Positions 16,777-24,876 of a stretch of DNA of 64,000 nucleotides are shown in pieces. Below the pieces are notes generated by a model that had not been told where the DNA came from, ran no database searches, and worked only from the letters and a program-made list of their open reading frames with translations. The stretch is from Mesorhizobium sp. 1M-11 (lineage in GTDB: Bacteria > Pseudomonadota > Alphaproteobacteria > Rhizobiales > Rhizobiaceae): the NCBI RefSeq assembly GCF_001303895.1, contig NZ_LJSD01000043.1, positions 1 to 64,000 on the forward strand. Reading direction: 5' to 3'. The position numbers were made by a program, and so were the translations under genes. Every line of letters starts with the position of its first letter. The stretch's first letter is position 1.

Positions 16777-18210
16777 ATGACCACTCTCATCAGGCGTTCG
16801 CTGCTGGCTACGGCAGCGCTTTCCGCGCTTCTCGTTTCGGGCACTGTTCACGGGCAAGATGCCGCCGATGCCTACCTGCAGCGCGGCGCCAAGGGCGACA
16901 TCACCCAGCAGGGTGGCGCACGGCGTCTGACCGGTGAGGCTACCGCAGAGCTTCAGAAGTACATCCAGAGTGGCGAGGTGAAGAACGTCATTCTGCTCAT
17001 CGGCGACGGCATGGGCGATTCCGAGATCACGGTGGCGCGCAACGTTGCCGAAGGCGCAGGGGGCTTCTTCAAAGGCATCGACGCTTTGCCTGTCACCGGC
17101 CAGTACACGCACTATTCCATCGACAAGAAGAGCGGCAAGCCAAGCTACGTCACCGATTCCGCAGCTTCGGGTTCGGCCTGGGCGACAGGCACCAAGTCCT
17201 ACAACGGCGCCATCTCGGTCGACATCCAGGAAAAGCCGCACAAGACACTGATCGAACTCGCCAAGGCTGCCGGCATCGGCACCGGCAATGTGTCCACCGC
17301 CGAGATCCAGGATGCCACGCCGGCTGTCCAGGTCGCCCACGTCACGCAGCGCAAATGCTACGGCCCGACCGCGACTGCTGAAAAGTGCCCGGCCAACGCA
17401 CTGGAGAACGGCGGTCTCGGCTCAATCTCGGAGCAGTTGCTGAACACACGCGCCGATGTGGTGCTGGGTGGTGGCGCCAAGAGCTTCGGTGAAACGGCCA
17501 AGGCAGGCGACTGGAAAGACAAGACCTTGCTCGACCAGGCCAAGGAGCGCGGCTTCCAGCTTGTTACCAACGCCGACGAGCTCAAGGCCCTGACCGTGGC
17601 AAACAACGACAAGCCGGTGCTCGGCCTCTTCTCGGAAGGCAACATGCCGGTACGCTGGAAGGGTCCGAAGGCCACCCACCACGGCAACATCGACCAGCCG
17701 GCTGTGACCTGTGAGCCGAATGCCGAGCGCGCTGCCACCGTGCCGACACTGGCTGCGATGACGACCAAGGCGATCGATCTGCTCAAGACCAACGACAAGG
17801 GCTTCTTCCTGCAGGTCGAGGGCGCTTCGATCGACAAGCAGGACCATGCAGCCAATCCGTGCGGCCAGATCGGCGAGACGGTCGATCTCGACGAAGCCGT
17901 GCAGGTCGCACTCGACTTCGCCAAGGCCGATGGCAAGACGCTGGTTATCGTCACCGCAGATCACGCCCACACCAGCCAGATCATCCCGAACGAGACCAAG
18001 TCGCCGGGCCTCACGCAGGCACTCAACACCAAGGACGGCACGGTCCTCACCATCAACTACGGCACGTCGGAAGATGAGGAGGACCAGGAACACACCGGCG
18101 CGCAGCTGCGCGTCGCGGCCTTTGGTCCGCATGCGGCCAACTTCGCCGGCCTGACCGACCAGACCGACATGTTCTTCACGATCCGTGATGCGTTGAAGCT
18201 GGCTGACTGA
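16777..18210 (+). CDS. phoA: Alkaline phosphatase, E. coli PhoA type
   Basis: Periplasmic phosphomonoesterase of 477 residues that releases phosphate during starvation. Residues 1-26 form a signal peptide ending VHG. All E. coli catalytic residues are present with a constant offset of 26: Asp77, nucleophile Ser128 (in DSAAS), Asp179, Thr181, Arg192, Glu348, Asp353, Lys354, His357, Asp395 and His396, with His439 matching E. coli His412. The four Cys of the two disulfides (194, 204, 312, 362) are also kept. Long blocks such as GASIDKQDHAANPCGQIGETVDLDEAVQ match E. coli PhoA. It is preceded by a Pho box and followed by a strong terminator, so it looks monocistronic. PhoA of this subtype is uncommon in rhizobia, where PhoX/PhoD are usual, so horizontal origin is possible. 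Confidence 0.95.
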   Translation: MTTLIRRSLLATAALSALLVSGTVHGQDAADAYLQRGAKGDITQQGGARRLTGEATAELQKYIQSGEVKNVILLIGDGMGDSEITVARNVAEGAGGFFKGIDALPVTGQYTHYSIDKKSGKPSYVTDSAASGSAWATGTKSYNGAISVDIQEKPHKTLIELAKAAGIGTGNVSTAEIQDATPAVQVAHVTQRKCYGPTATAEKCPANALENGGLGSISEQLLNTRADVVLGGGAKSFGETAKAGDWKDKTLLDQAKERGFQLVTNADELKALTVANNDKPVLGLFSEGNMPVRWKGPKATHHGNIDQPAVTCEPNAERAATVPTLAAMTTKAIDLLKTNDKGFFLQVEGASIDKQDHAANPCGQIGETVDLDEAVQVALDFAKADGKTLVIVTADHAHTSQIIPNETKSPGLTQALNTKDGTVLTINYGTSEDEEDQEHTGAQLRVAAFGPHAANFAGLTDQTDMFFTIRDALKLAD

Positions 18211-18329
18211 CAGGGCCTTGCCCCTTTCCAGCAATACGGGGAGAGGGCACTGACGGCACCTGTCGCAAAGTGCAGGCAGAATTGCGGTCTTCGTAAATTT
18301 CAGGACGAAATGATTCCGGTTTCAACGTG

Positions 18330-18365
18330 CTGGCGGTTTTCATGACGAAAACCGCCAGTTTTTTT
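18330..18365 (+). terminator. Intrinsic terminator after phoA
   Basis: CTGGCGGTTTT (18330-18340) pairs perfectly with AAAACCGCCAG (18348-18358) around a 7-nt loop and is followed by seven T. Confidence 0.85.
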
Positions 18366-18543
18366 ATGCCATGAAGATTTGGCCGGTTCGCCGAAAAGGC
18401 GCATTCGAAGGCATTTTGGCGGCCTTTTACCGAGCGGGGAAAATGGGTGAGGGCGACGCTGTTGGATTCCGCTTCCGCGCTTCCTACTTTGTCGGAAACC
18501 CTCTAGCCTCGCGCGCAGTCAGAATCGTTAGCCAAGGCCCGCC
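18366..18543. other. Non-coding leader before nrdR
   Basis: Together with the 3' region of phoA, 18211-18543 holds no supported gene. After the phoA terminator I see no clear promoter pair, NrdR box or FMN-riboswitch core. A 70-codon open frame at 18371-18583 overlaps nrdR and has no recognisable product. Confidence 0.5.
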
Positions 18544-19008
18544 ATGCGCTGCCCCTATTGCCAATCCGAAGACACGCAGGTGAAGGATTCGCGTCCTGCC
18601 GAGGATGGCGCCGCCATCCGCCGGCGCCGCGTTTGCCCCGACTGCGGCGGCCGCTTCACCACATTCGAACGTGTGCAGCTACGTGATCTCGTCGTCATCA
18701 AGAAGTCCGGCCGCAAGGTGCCATTCGATCGTGACAAGCTGGCCCGCTCGGTCGAGACGGCGGTGCGCAAGCGCAATGTCGATCCCGACCGCATCGACCG
18801 TGCCGTCACCGGCATCGTGCGTCAGCTGGAAAGTTCGGGTGAAACAGAAATCCCGTCGGCTGAAGTTGGCCGTCTGGTGATGGATGCGCTGAAGTCGCTG
18901 GACGACGTCGCCTATGTACGCTTCGCCTCGGTCTATCGCAATTTCCGCGAGGCCAAGGACTTCCACGAAGTGCTGGGCGAGTTGAAGAGCGACGAGGACG
19001 CTGGATAG
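18544..19008 (+). CDS. nrdR: Transcriptional repressor NrdR
   Basis: ATP/dATP-sensing repressor of ribonucleotide reductase genes, 154 residues. The N-terminal zinc ribbon uses Cys3, Cys6, Cys31 and Cys34 (MRCPYC ... CPDC), followed by the FTTFERV linker and the ATP-cone domain (VIKKSGRKVPFDRDKLARSV onwards). It opens the nrdR-ribD-ribE cluster, with ribD starting 3 nt after its stop. The glyA gene often found upstream in related genomes is not there; phoA takes that position. Confidence 0.96.
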   Translation: MRCPYCQSEDTQVKDSRPAEDGAAIRRRRVCPDCGGRFTTFERVQLRDLVVIKKSGRKVPFDRDKLARSVETAVRKRNVDPDRIDRAVTGIVRQLESSGETEIPSAEVGRLVMDALKSLDDVAYVRFASVYRNFREAKDFHEVLGELKSDEDAG

Positions 19009-19011
19009 GTC

Positions 19012-20139
19012 GTGATTTCGCATAGCAGTCCAGAACAGCAGGCTCTCGACCGCCGTTTCATGGCCGCGGCGATCCGGCTGTCGCGGCGCAACCTCGGCCG
19101 TACTGCCACCAATCCCTCCGTTGGCACCATTATCGTGCGCGACGATGGCGGTGGCCCGATGATCGTCGGCACCGGCGTCACCGCGGTCGGCGGACGCCCC
19201 CATGCCGAAACCGAGGCACTGGCCGAGGCCGGCCCGCTGGCCAAGGGCGCTACCGCCTATGTGACACTGGAGCCCTGCGCCCACCATGGCCGCACGCCGC
19301 CTTGCGCCAATGCGCTGGCAGCCGCCGGCATCAGGCGGGTGGTCGGTTCCGCGAGCGATCCTGACCCGCGTGTGTCCGGCAAGGGCTATGCCATCCTGCG
19401 CGACGCCGGCGTTGAGGTCGTCGAGCGTGTTCTTGCCAAAGAAGCGGCCGAGCAGATGGCGGGCTACCTGATCCGCTCCCTCAGGAAGCGGCCGGAAGTG
19501 ATTCTGAAACTTGCCCTTTCCGCCGACGGTATGATCGGCCGCAAGGGCGCTGGCCAGGTCTCGATCACCGGTGATGCCGCGCGCCGGGAGGTCCATCTGA
19601 TCCGGGTGGAAGCGGATGCGGTTCTGATCGGCATCGGCACGGCACTTGAGGATGATCCTGCGCTTACTGTTCGCCTACCGGGGCTGGAAGGACGTTCGCC
19701 AGCGCGGATCGTGCTCGATCGTCACATCCGTTTGCCGGAAACAGCCAAGCTGGTGGCGGAGGTGGATCGCGTGCCGCTCTACATAGCAGCCTGCGCCGAA
19801 GCCGATCCTCAGCGCAAAGCGGCGTTGGAGCGGCGCGGTGTGCGCTTTGTCGGCACTGAAACGGTAGACGGCCGTATCGCCTTGCCGGAGCTGATGGAAG
19901 ACCTGGCCGCGCTTGGCATGGCGAGCGTGCTGGTCGAAGGTGGTGCGGAAGTCACAAGGGCGTTTCTCGACGAAGAACTGGTCGACCGTATCATCCTGTT
20001 CACCGGGCCGGAGGCAATCGGCGACGGCGGCATCGCTTCACCCATCGATGCCGCCGGCATTCCGGCTAGCTTCCGCAAGTTGCGCGAGACCAGCTTCGGT
20101 GAGGATCATTGCGCCGAATGGGTAAGGGATATTTTCTGA
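19012..20139 (+). CDS. ribD: Bifunctional riboflavin biosynthesis deaminase/reductase RibD (GTG start)
   Basis: Carries out the second and third steps from GTP to riboflavin: pyrimidine deamination and NADPH-dependent side-chain reduction. The deaminase domain has zinc ligands His64 (HAETEA), Cys89 and Cys98 (PCAHHGRTPPC), with Glu66 as proton shuttle. The reductase domain from about residue 155 has LKLALSADGMIG and the LVEGGAEVTRAFL motif. It is 375 residues long. The GTG at 19012 gives the family N-terminus and lies 3 nt after nrdR; the stop overlaps ribE by one base. Confidence 0.95.
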   Translation: MISHSSPEQQALDRRFMAAAIRLSRRNLGRTATNPSVGTIIVRDDGGGPMIVGTGVTAVGGRPHAETEALAEAGPLAKGATAYVTLEPCAHHGRTPPCANALAAAGIRRVVGSASDPDPRVSGKGYAILRDAGVEVVERVLAKEAAEQMAGYLIRSLRKRPEVILKLALSADGMIGRKGAGQVSITGDAARREVHLIRVEADAVLIGIGTALEDDPALTVRLPGLEGRSPARIVLDRHIRLPETAKLVAEVDRVPLYIAACAEADPQRKAALERRGVRFVGTETVDGRIALPELMEDLAALGMASVLVEGGAEVTRAFLDEELVDRIILFTGPEAIGDGGIASPIDAAGIPASFRKLRETSFGEDHCAEWVRDIF

Positions 20140-20756
20140 TGTTCACTGGCATTGTCACCGATATTGGCACCGTGGCTGCGGTGAGCCCCCGCAAGGAAGG
20201 CGTCGGCCTGCGCATCGACACCAGTTATGATCCTGCCACCATTGACATCGGTGCCTCGATCTCCTGCGGTGGGGTATGCCTGACTGTGACGGCGCTGCCG
20301 GAGCAGGGCTCCAACGCCCGCTGGTTCGAAGTCGAGGCCTGGGAAGAGGCATTGAGGCTGACCACCGCGTCCGATTGGAGGGCCGGTAGCCGCATCAACC
20401 TGGAGCGCGCGCTGAAGATTGGCGATGAACTGGGTGGCCACATCGTGTCCGGTCATGTCGACGGCACCGCGCTGATTGTGGCACGCGAAGACGAGGGGGA
20501 GGCGGTACGCTTCACGCTCGAGGCGCCGCGCGAACTGGCGAGGTTCATCGCTCCAAAGGGTTCGGTGGCGCTGGACGGCACCTCGCTGACCGTGAACAAG
20601 GTGGAAGGCACGCATTTCGACGTGCTTTTGATCCACCATTCGCTGCAGGTGACCACCTGGGCGGACCGGCAGGTGGGCGATCGCATCAACATCGAGATCG
20701 ACACCATGGCGCGTTATGCGGCGCGGCTGGCGGAGGCTGCGAAAGAGGGACTTTAA
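20139..20756 (+). CDS. ribE: Riboflavin synthase alpha subunit
   Basis: Dismutates two 6,7-dimethyl-8-ribityllumazine molecules to riboflavin and pyrimidinedione. The protein of 205 residues begins MFTGIVTDIGTV, the invariant N-terminus that fixes the start inside TGATG with the ribD stop. Two lumazine-binding repeats are visible, the first ending before ERALKIGDELGGHIVSGHVDGTA and the second with GSVALDGTSLTVN. Confidence 0.96.
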   Translation: MFTGIVTDIGTVAAVSPRKEGVGLRIDTSYDPATIDIGASISCGGVCLTVTALPEQGSNARWFEVEAWEEALRLTTASDWRAGSRINLERALKIGDELGGHIVSGHVDGTALIVAREDEGEAVRFTLEAPRELARFIAPKGSVALDGTSLTVNKVEGTHFDVLLIHHSLQVTTWADRQVGDRINIEIDTMARYAARLAEAAKEGL

Positions 20757-20775
20757 GGCCACCTTAGGGGGCGCG

Positions 20776-21078
20776 ATGTCTGGTTTCCGGTTTGAGGCGA
20801 CGGTGGTTCATTGGCGGGGACCGTCTCCATTTTTCTTCGCTCCGGTACCGCCGCCGTGCGGTGACGAGATAAAACGGCTTTCGACGTTCGTCACCTACGG
20901 CTGGGGGATGATACCGGTCGAGGCAACGATCGACGGTGTCACGTTCTCGACATCGCTGTTCCCGAAGAACGAGAGCTATCTTTTGCCGCTGAAAGCGAAG
21001 GTGCGGCAAAAGCTCAACCTGACGGCGGGCGATACGATTTCCGTCGAGATGAGAGTTCAACCGGCGCAGCGCAGATAG
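20776..21078 (+). CDS. DUF1905 domain protein
   Basis: Protein of 100 residues matching the DUF1905 pattern: an N-terminal WRGPSPFFFAPVP strand region, the GWGMIPVEATI motif, TSLFPKNESYLLPLKAKVRQKL and a C-terminal GDTISVEMRV strand. The fold is predicted to be a small beta-barrel. Function is not established. The ATG at 20776 follows TTAGGGGGCG and lies 19 nt after ribE, so co-transcription is likely. It faces a convergent dehydratase gene. Confidence 0.8.
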   Translation: MSGFRFEATVVHWRGPSPFFFAPVPPPCGDEIKRLSTFVTYGWGMIPVEATIDGVTFSTSLFPKNESYLLPLKAKVRQKLNLTAGDTISVEMRVQPAQRR

Positions 21079-21124
21079 CCGGTGCGCGGCTCCATCGCCT
21101 TCAGATGGCCGTCCATGGATGTGG

Positions 21125-22120
21125 TCACGGATCTGGAATCGTACCGGCCAGCACTTGCGAATAGGTCGCCGCATCGATGTTGCCGCCTGAGATTACGCAG
21201 ACCACATTGCCTTTGATCTGGTCGCTGGCCAGGGCAACGGCCAGCGAGGCGGCGCCTGCGCCTTCCGCAACAACCTTCGCTTTCGAGAACAGCAGCCGCA
21301 TTGCATCCGTGATCTGGTCAAGGCTGACGGCAACAGCACCGTCAATCAGTTCGCTCACCACCGGCCACAACTGCGGCACGAGCGAAGGGCCGCCGATGCT
21401 CTTCACGAAGGACGGCTTTGTCTCGATCTCCACGATATTTCCCGCGGCAAGCGCTGCGGTGACGGGAGCGGCGCTCTCGTCCTCGGCGGCAACAATCATT
21501 GCCTGCGGACGCAGCGCCTTGACCGCGCTGGCGACACCGGTCGTCAGGCTGCCGCCGCCAAAGGGCGTCACCACGACATCGATTTCGGGGAGGTCCTCGA
21601 CGATTTCCAGGCCGATGATGCCGTTCCCGCTCAGCACGGCCTGATCCGTCACGGGATTGATCAGAAGCTCGTCAAGTTCAGGCCGCTCTGCCTCGACGAT
21701 GTAGCGCCACCACGTCTCCGTGGAGATGAAGCGCACGTCGCCGCCGAGCCTGCGGACGCCGTCGATCTTGGCACGGGGTGCTCCCGAATACATGTAGGCG
21801 GCCATCGGGACACCGAGCCTGTGCGCCGCCCAGGCCATGCCATAGGCCATGTTGCCGGAGCTTGCCGTCGCAACGCCGCTGCACAAGGTCTTGATGTCAC
21901 GCGACAACAGCGCGTTGAGTGCCGGCCTCAGCTTGAAGGCCCCTATGGGGGAGAGTGTTTCCAGTTTTAGGAAGATGCGCCGATCCGGCAGCCTGAGATC
22001 GAGCTGAACCAACGGCGTGCGGTGCATGTAGGCAGCCAGCCGGGTCCGCGCTGCCTCGATCTCGTCGAGCTGCGGGCGTCGTGGCCTTGCAGTCTCTGAG
22101 CTGTCTGCCCACTTTTCCAT
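21125..22120 (-). CDS. PLP-dependent threonine/serine dehydratase-like enzyme
   Basis: Fold-type II PLP enzyme of 331 residues, probably deaminating a hydroxy-amino acid or acting as a racemase. The Schiff-base Lys lies in SPIGAFKLRPA (about residue 63), where classical threonine dehydratases have PTGSFKLRGA. The phosphate-binding loop is PFGGGSL instead of the usual VGGGGL, the asparagine loop is SSGNMAYG rather than SAGNHAQG, and SGGNID near the end contacts the pyridine nitrogen. No regulatory ACT domain is present. These substitutions place it outside the best-known IlvA/TdcB groups, so the substrate is uncertain. It is transcribed against the rib genes. Confidence 0.8.
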   Translation of the reverse strand: MEKWADSSETARPRRPQLDEIEAARTRLAAYMHRTPLVQLDLRLPDRRIFLKLETLSPIGAFKLRPALNALLSRDIKTLCSGVATASSGNMAYGMAWAAHRLGVPMAAYMYSGAPRAKIDGVRRLGGDVRFISTETWWRYIVEAERPELDELLINPVTDQAVLSGNGIIGLEIVEDLPEIDVVVTPFGGGSLTTGVASAVKALRPQAMIVAAEDESAAPVTAALAAGNIVEIETKPSFVKSIGGPSLVPQLWPVVSELIDGAVAVSLDQITDAMRLLFSKAKVVAEGAGAASLAVALASDQIKGNVVCVISGGNIDAATYSQVLAGTIPDP

Positions 22121-22310
22121 GGAATACCTTCGTCCATCATGTGTTCTGGCGCGGATTATATTTTATCCCTAAAACAATAAAAGGGTGTCCCGGCGAAGTG
22201 CCGGCATCGCGCATGACTGTCGGTGAGCGCATGTGATGGCAGGCATGCTCAAACGTCGCTTGCGCCCGCCGTCGCTTCGGCCTAAGTCACCGACAATTCC
22301 GGAGACCTTC

Positions 22311-22805
22311 ATGGCTGGCACATCCCAACACGGCAAGGCGTTCATTCAGCCGCAGAAGAACGCCCACCTTCTCATCATCGAGGCGAGGTTCCACGACGAC
22401 CTCGCGGACGCGCTGCTTGACGGTGCCGCGAGCGCACTCGGCGAAGCGGGCGCGACCTACGACGTGGTGACCGTTCCTGGCTCGCTCGAAATCCCCGGCG
22501 TCATCGCCTTCGCGCTCGACGGCATGGCCGAGGGCGGCAAGATCTATGACGGCTTCGTGGCGCTCGGTACCGTTATTCGTGGTGATACCTATCATTTCGA
22601 TATTGTGGCGAACGAGTCGAGCCGTGCGCTGATGGATCTTTCTGTCCAGGAGTCGATTGCAATCGGCAATGGTATCCTGACCACCGAAAACGAGGAACAG
22701 GCCTGGGTACGCGCCAAGAAGAGCGAAGGCGACAAGGGCGGGTTCGCGGCGCGTGCAGCGCTGACCATGATTGCGCTCAAGGAAAAACTGGGAGCGCCAT
22801 CGTGA
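22311..22805 (+). CDS. ribH: 6,7-dimethyl-8-ribityllumazine synthase
   Basis: Condenses the pyrimidine and dihydroxybutanone phosphate precursors into lumazine, the substrate of RibE. The 164-residue protein has VPGSLEIPGVIAFAL, the GTVIRGDTYHFDIVANESS active-site loop with the conserved His, and GILTTENEEQA. An upstream extension to 22233 exists, but 22311 follows CGGAGACC and gives the family length. It overlaps nusB by four bases. Confidence 0.96.
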   Translation: MAGTSQHGKAFIQPQKNAHLLIIEARFHDDLADALLDGAASALGEAGATYDVVTVPGSLEIPGVIAFALDGMAEGGKIYDGFVALGTVIRGDTYHFDIVANESSRALMDLSVQESIAIGNGILTTENEEQAWVRAKKSEGDKGGFAARAALTMIALKEKLGAPS

Positions 22806-23293
22806 CCGAACCGTCCGATTCTGCTCCGCGCCAGGCCAACAAGCGGGGTGCCGCGCGCCTGGCAGCAGTGCAGGCGCTCTACCAGATGGATGTCGCCGGC
22901 TCCGGCTTGCTGGAGATCACCGCCGAATACGAGGCGTTCCGGCTCGGCAAGGAAGTCGACGGCGCGCTCTACCGTGAGGCGGACGCACAGTGGTTTCGTG
23001 CCATCCTGGCCGGCGTGGTCGAGAACCAGAAGACGGTTGACCCGGTTATTCGCCAGTCTCTGACCGAGGATTGGCCGCTGTCGCGGCTGGATTCCACGCT
23101 GCGCGCCATCCTGCGTGCCGGCGTCTACGAGCTGATGAAGCGCGAGGATGTGCCCGTCGCGGTGATCGTCTCTGAATATGTCGATATCGCCAAGGCCTTC
23201 TATTCCGAGGAAGAGCCGAAGCTGGTCAATGCGGTGCTTGACCGTGTTGCACGCCGTGTGCGCGGCGAGGGCAGGGGAAAGGACGCTCGATGA
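22802..23293 (+). CDS. nusB: Transcription antitermination factor NusB (GTG start)
   Basis: All-helical RNA-binding protein of 163 residues that pairs with S10/NusE on boxA RNA in rRNA transcription. Recognisable segments are RGAARLAAVQALYQMDVAG, the central DWPLSRLDSTLRAILRAGVYEL and SEYVDIAKAFYSEEEPKLVNAVLDRVAR. The GTG start overlaps the ribH stop, and its TGA overlaps the next ATG, so three genes are translationally coupled. Confidence 0.95.
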   Translation: MTEPSDSAPRQANKRGAARLAAVQALYQMDVAGSGLLEITAEYEAFRLGKEVDGALYREADAQWFRAILAGVVENQKTVDPVIRQSLTEDWPLSRLDSTLRAILRAGVYELMKREDVPVAVIVSEYVDIAKAFYSEEEPKLVNAVLDRVARRVRGEGRGKDAR

Positions 23294-24501
23294 GCGTCGT
23301 GACGGTCGCGGCGGAAAACGAGGCGCGCCGTACCGCCTTCATCTTGTCCGCTGCCCAGGCGGTGCTGGGGTCGGCCGGACCGATCTGCTTTGCACTCGGC
23401 GCGCTGGCTGGCGAATTTCTTCTGGGGCCAGACAAGTCGCTCGCCACGGCACCACTCACCGGGTTCTCCGTCGGCCTGGCGGTGGGCGCGCTGCCTTCGG
23501 CTGCGCTGATCCGCCGGTTGGGCCATCGGGATGGCTTTCTCCTCGGTACCGTCGTCACCGCGCTGGGCGGGTTGATTGCCACCTTGGCGCTGTTCCAGTC
23601 GAGTTTCTGGATCTTTGTGTTCGGCCTGCTGGTGATAGGAGTAGGAGCCGCCTTCGTGCAGCAGTTCCGCTTTGCGGCCGCCGACAATGCCCCGCAGGAA
23701 TTCAAGGCACGTGCCATTTCCTTCGTGCTGGCGGGTGGTATCGTCACGGCAATTCTCGGCCCGCAGGTGGTGATCTTCACCAAGGACCTGCTGGCACCGG
23801 TGCCTTTTGCCGGCGCCTTTGCGTCTATCCTTGCCCTGTCGGTGGTGGGCGGTGCGATCCTGTTTTTCCTCAACACGCCCAAACCGTCGCAAGCGGAACA
23901 TGCCGCCGCCCATGGTGGCAGGCCTCTCTCCGAGATCATCAGCCAGCCGCGCTTCTTCATCGCGCTCTTCTGTGCCGTCGGCTCCTACACGATGATGACC
24001 TTCGTCATGACCGGCGCGCCTCTGGCCATGGTCGGTTGCGGCTTTTCCTCCGATGAAGCTACGCTCGGCATCTCCTGGCACGTGATGGCCATGTTCGGAC
24101 CGAGCTTCTTCACCGGCCGGCTCATTCACCGTTTCGGGGCGCCAACCATCGTCGCCGTCGGTTTCATACTTTTGATCGGCTGTGCGGTGGTGGCGTTGTC
24201 GGGCATCCAGCTTTGGCAGTTTTGGACCACGCTGATCCTGCTGGGCCTCGGCTGGAACTTCGGTTTCATCGGAGCCACCGCCATGGTGACGGAAAGCTAC
24301 CGGTCCGAAGAAAAGGGCACGATCCAGGGCTTTCACGATCTTATCCTGTTCGGCTCGGTGGCTTTCGCCTCGCTGATGTCGGGAGCGGTTTACAATGCCT
24401 GGGGTTGGACGATGCTGGCCTGGATCGTCTTTCCCGTTTCGATCCTGTGCCTTGTGGCTCTTGGCGCGCTACGCACGACGGCCCTGCGCCGCGCCAACTG
24501 A
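23290..24501 (+). CDS. Major facilitator superfamily transporter, possibly flavin-related
   Basis: Inner-membrane protein of 403 residues with about 12 hydrophobic segments in two six-helix halves; RRLGHRDGFLLG resembles the MFS loop 2-3 motif. The four-base overlap with nusB makes it the last gene of the ribH-nusB unit. MFS proteins encoded in alphaproteobacterial rib clusters include the riboflavin transporter type called RfnT, so a flavin substrate is a reasonable guess, but nothing in the sequence read here proves it. Confidence 0.8.
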   Translation: MSVVTVAAENEARRTAFILSAAQAVLGSAGPICFALGALAGEFLLGPDKSLATAPLTGFSVGLAVGALPSAALIRRLGHRDGFLLGTVVTALGGLIATLALFQSSFWIFVFGLLVIGVGAAFVQQFRFAAADNAPQEFKARAISFVLAGGIVTAILGPQVVIFTKDLLAPVPFAGAFASILALSVVGGAILFFLNTPKPSQAEHAAAHGGRPLSEIISQPRFFIALFCAVGSYTMMTFVMTGAPLAMVGCGFSSDEATLGISWHVMAMFGPSFFTGRLIHRFGAPTIVAVGFILLIGCAVVALSGIQLWQFWTTLILLGLGWNFGFIGATAMVTESYRSEEKGTIQGFHDLILFGSVAFASLMSGAVYNAWGWTMLAWIVFPVSILCLVALGALRTTALRRAN

Positions 24502-24876
24502 CCGGTCGGCGCTGTTTGAAGCCTTTGCGCGGAAGGCGCCTGCCGATTGGCGCAGAATCCCACCCGCGGCCTCTACCGCTGCCTGCCCATGGCTATGTAT
24601 TGACGATTGGTACCAGTCCTTCCGTTCCGGCGCGCGGTACCGGCATCGCATCGAAGCAGGATAGACACAACGCAAGATCTGACCTGCGTTCAAATCAACA
24701 AAACCGCTGCCAAGCCAACTGACAGGATGCTGTCGGGAAGGGCGCGAGTTGAACGCCAATTCCAGATAAAAATATTGCGCTTACCCCGCATCTTATGAAA
24801 CCGTATGCCCCGACTGCCCGTCTGGGTCGTGCGATAGCAAGCATCGTCTTCGGTTTCATCACAGGGATTTGCCGCT
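24502..24876. other. 375-nt spacer before the osmolyte ABC operon
   Basis: No supported gene. A moderately AT-rich stretch around 24750-24800 is the likeliest promoter area, but no convincing -35/-10 pair with proper spacing was seen. A frame at 24395-24664 has no recognisable product. Confidence 0.5.

Noticed and set aside
18371..18583. Small plus-strand frame before nrdR
   Set aside because: Overlaps nrdR out of frame and has no recognisable product or good ribosome-binding site.
18366..22310. Search for an FMN riboswitch ahead of the rib genes
   Set aside because: No FMN-aptamer core resembling its conserved multi-branch motifs was seen before nrdR, ribD or ribH.
24213..24722. 169-codon plus-strand frame at the end of the MFS gene
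   Set aside because: Out-of-frame shadow over the MFS 3' end with no start-site support.
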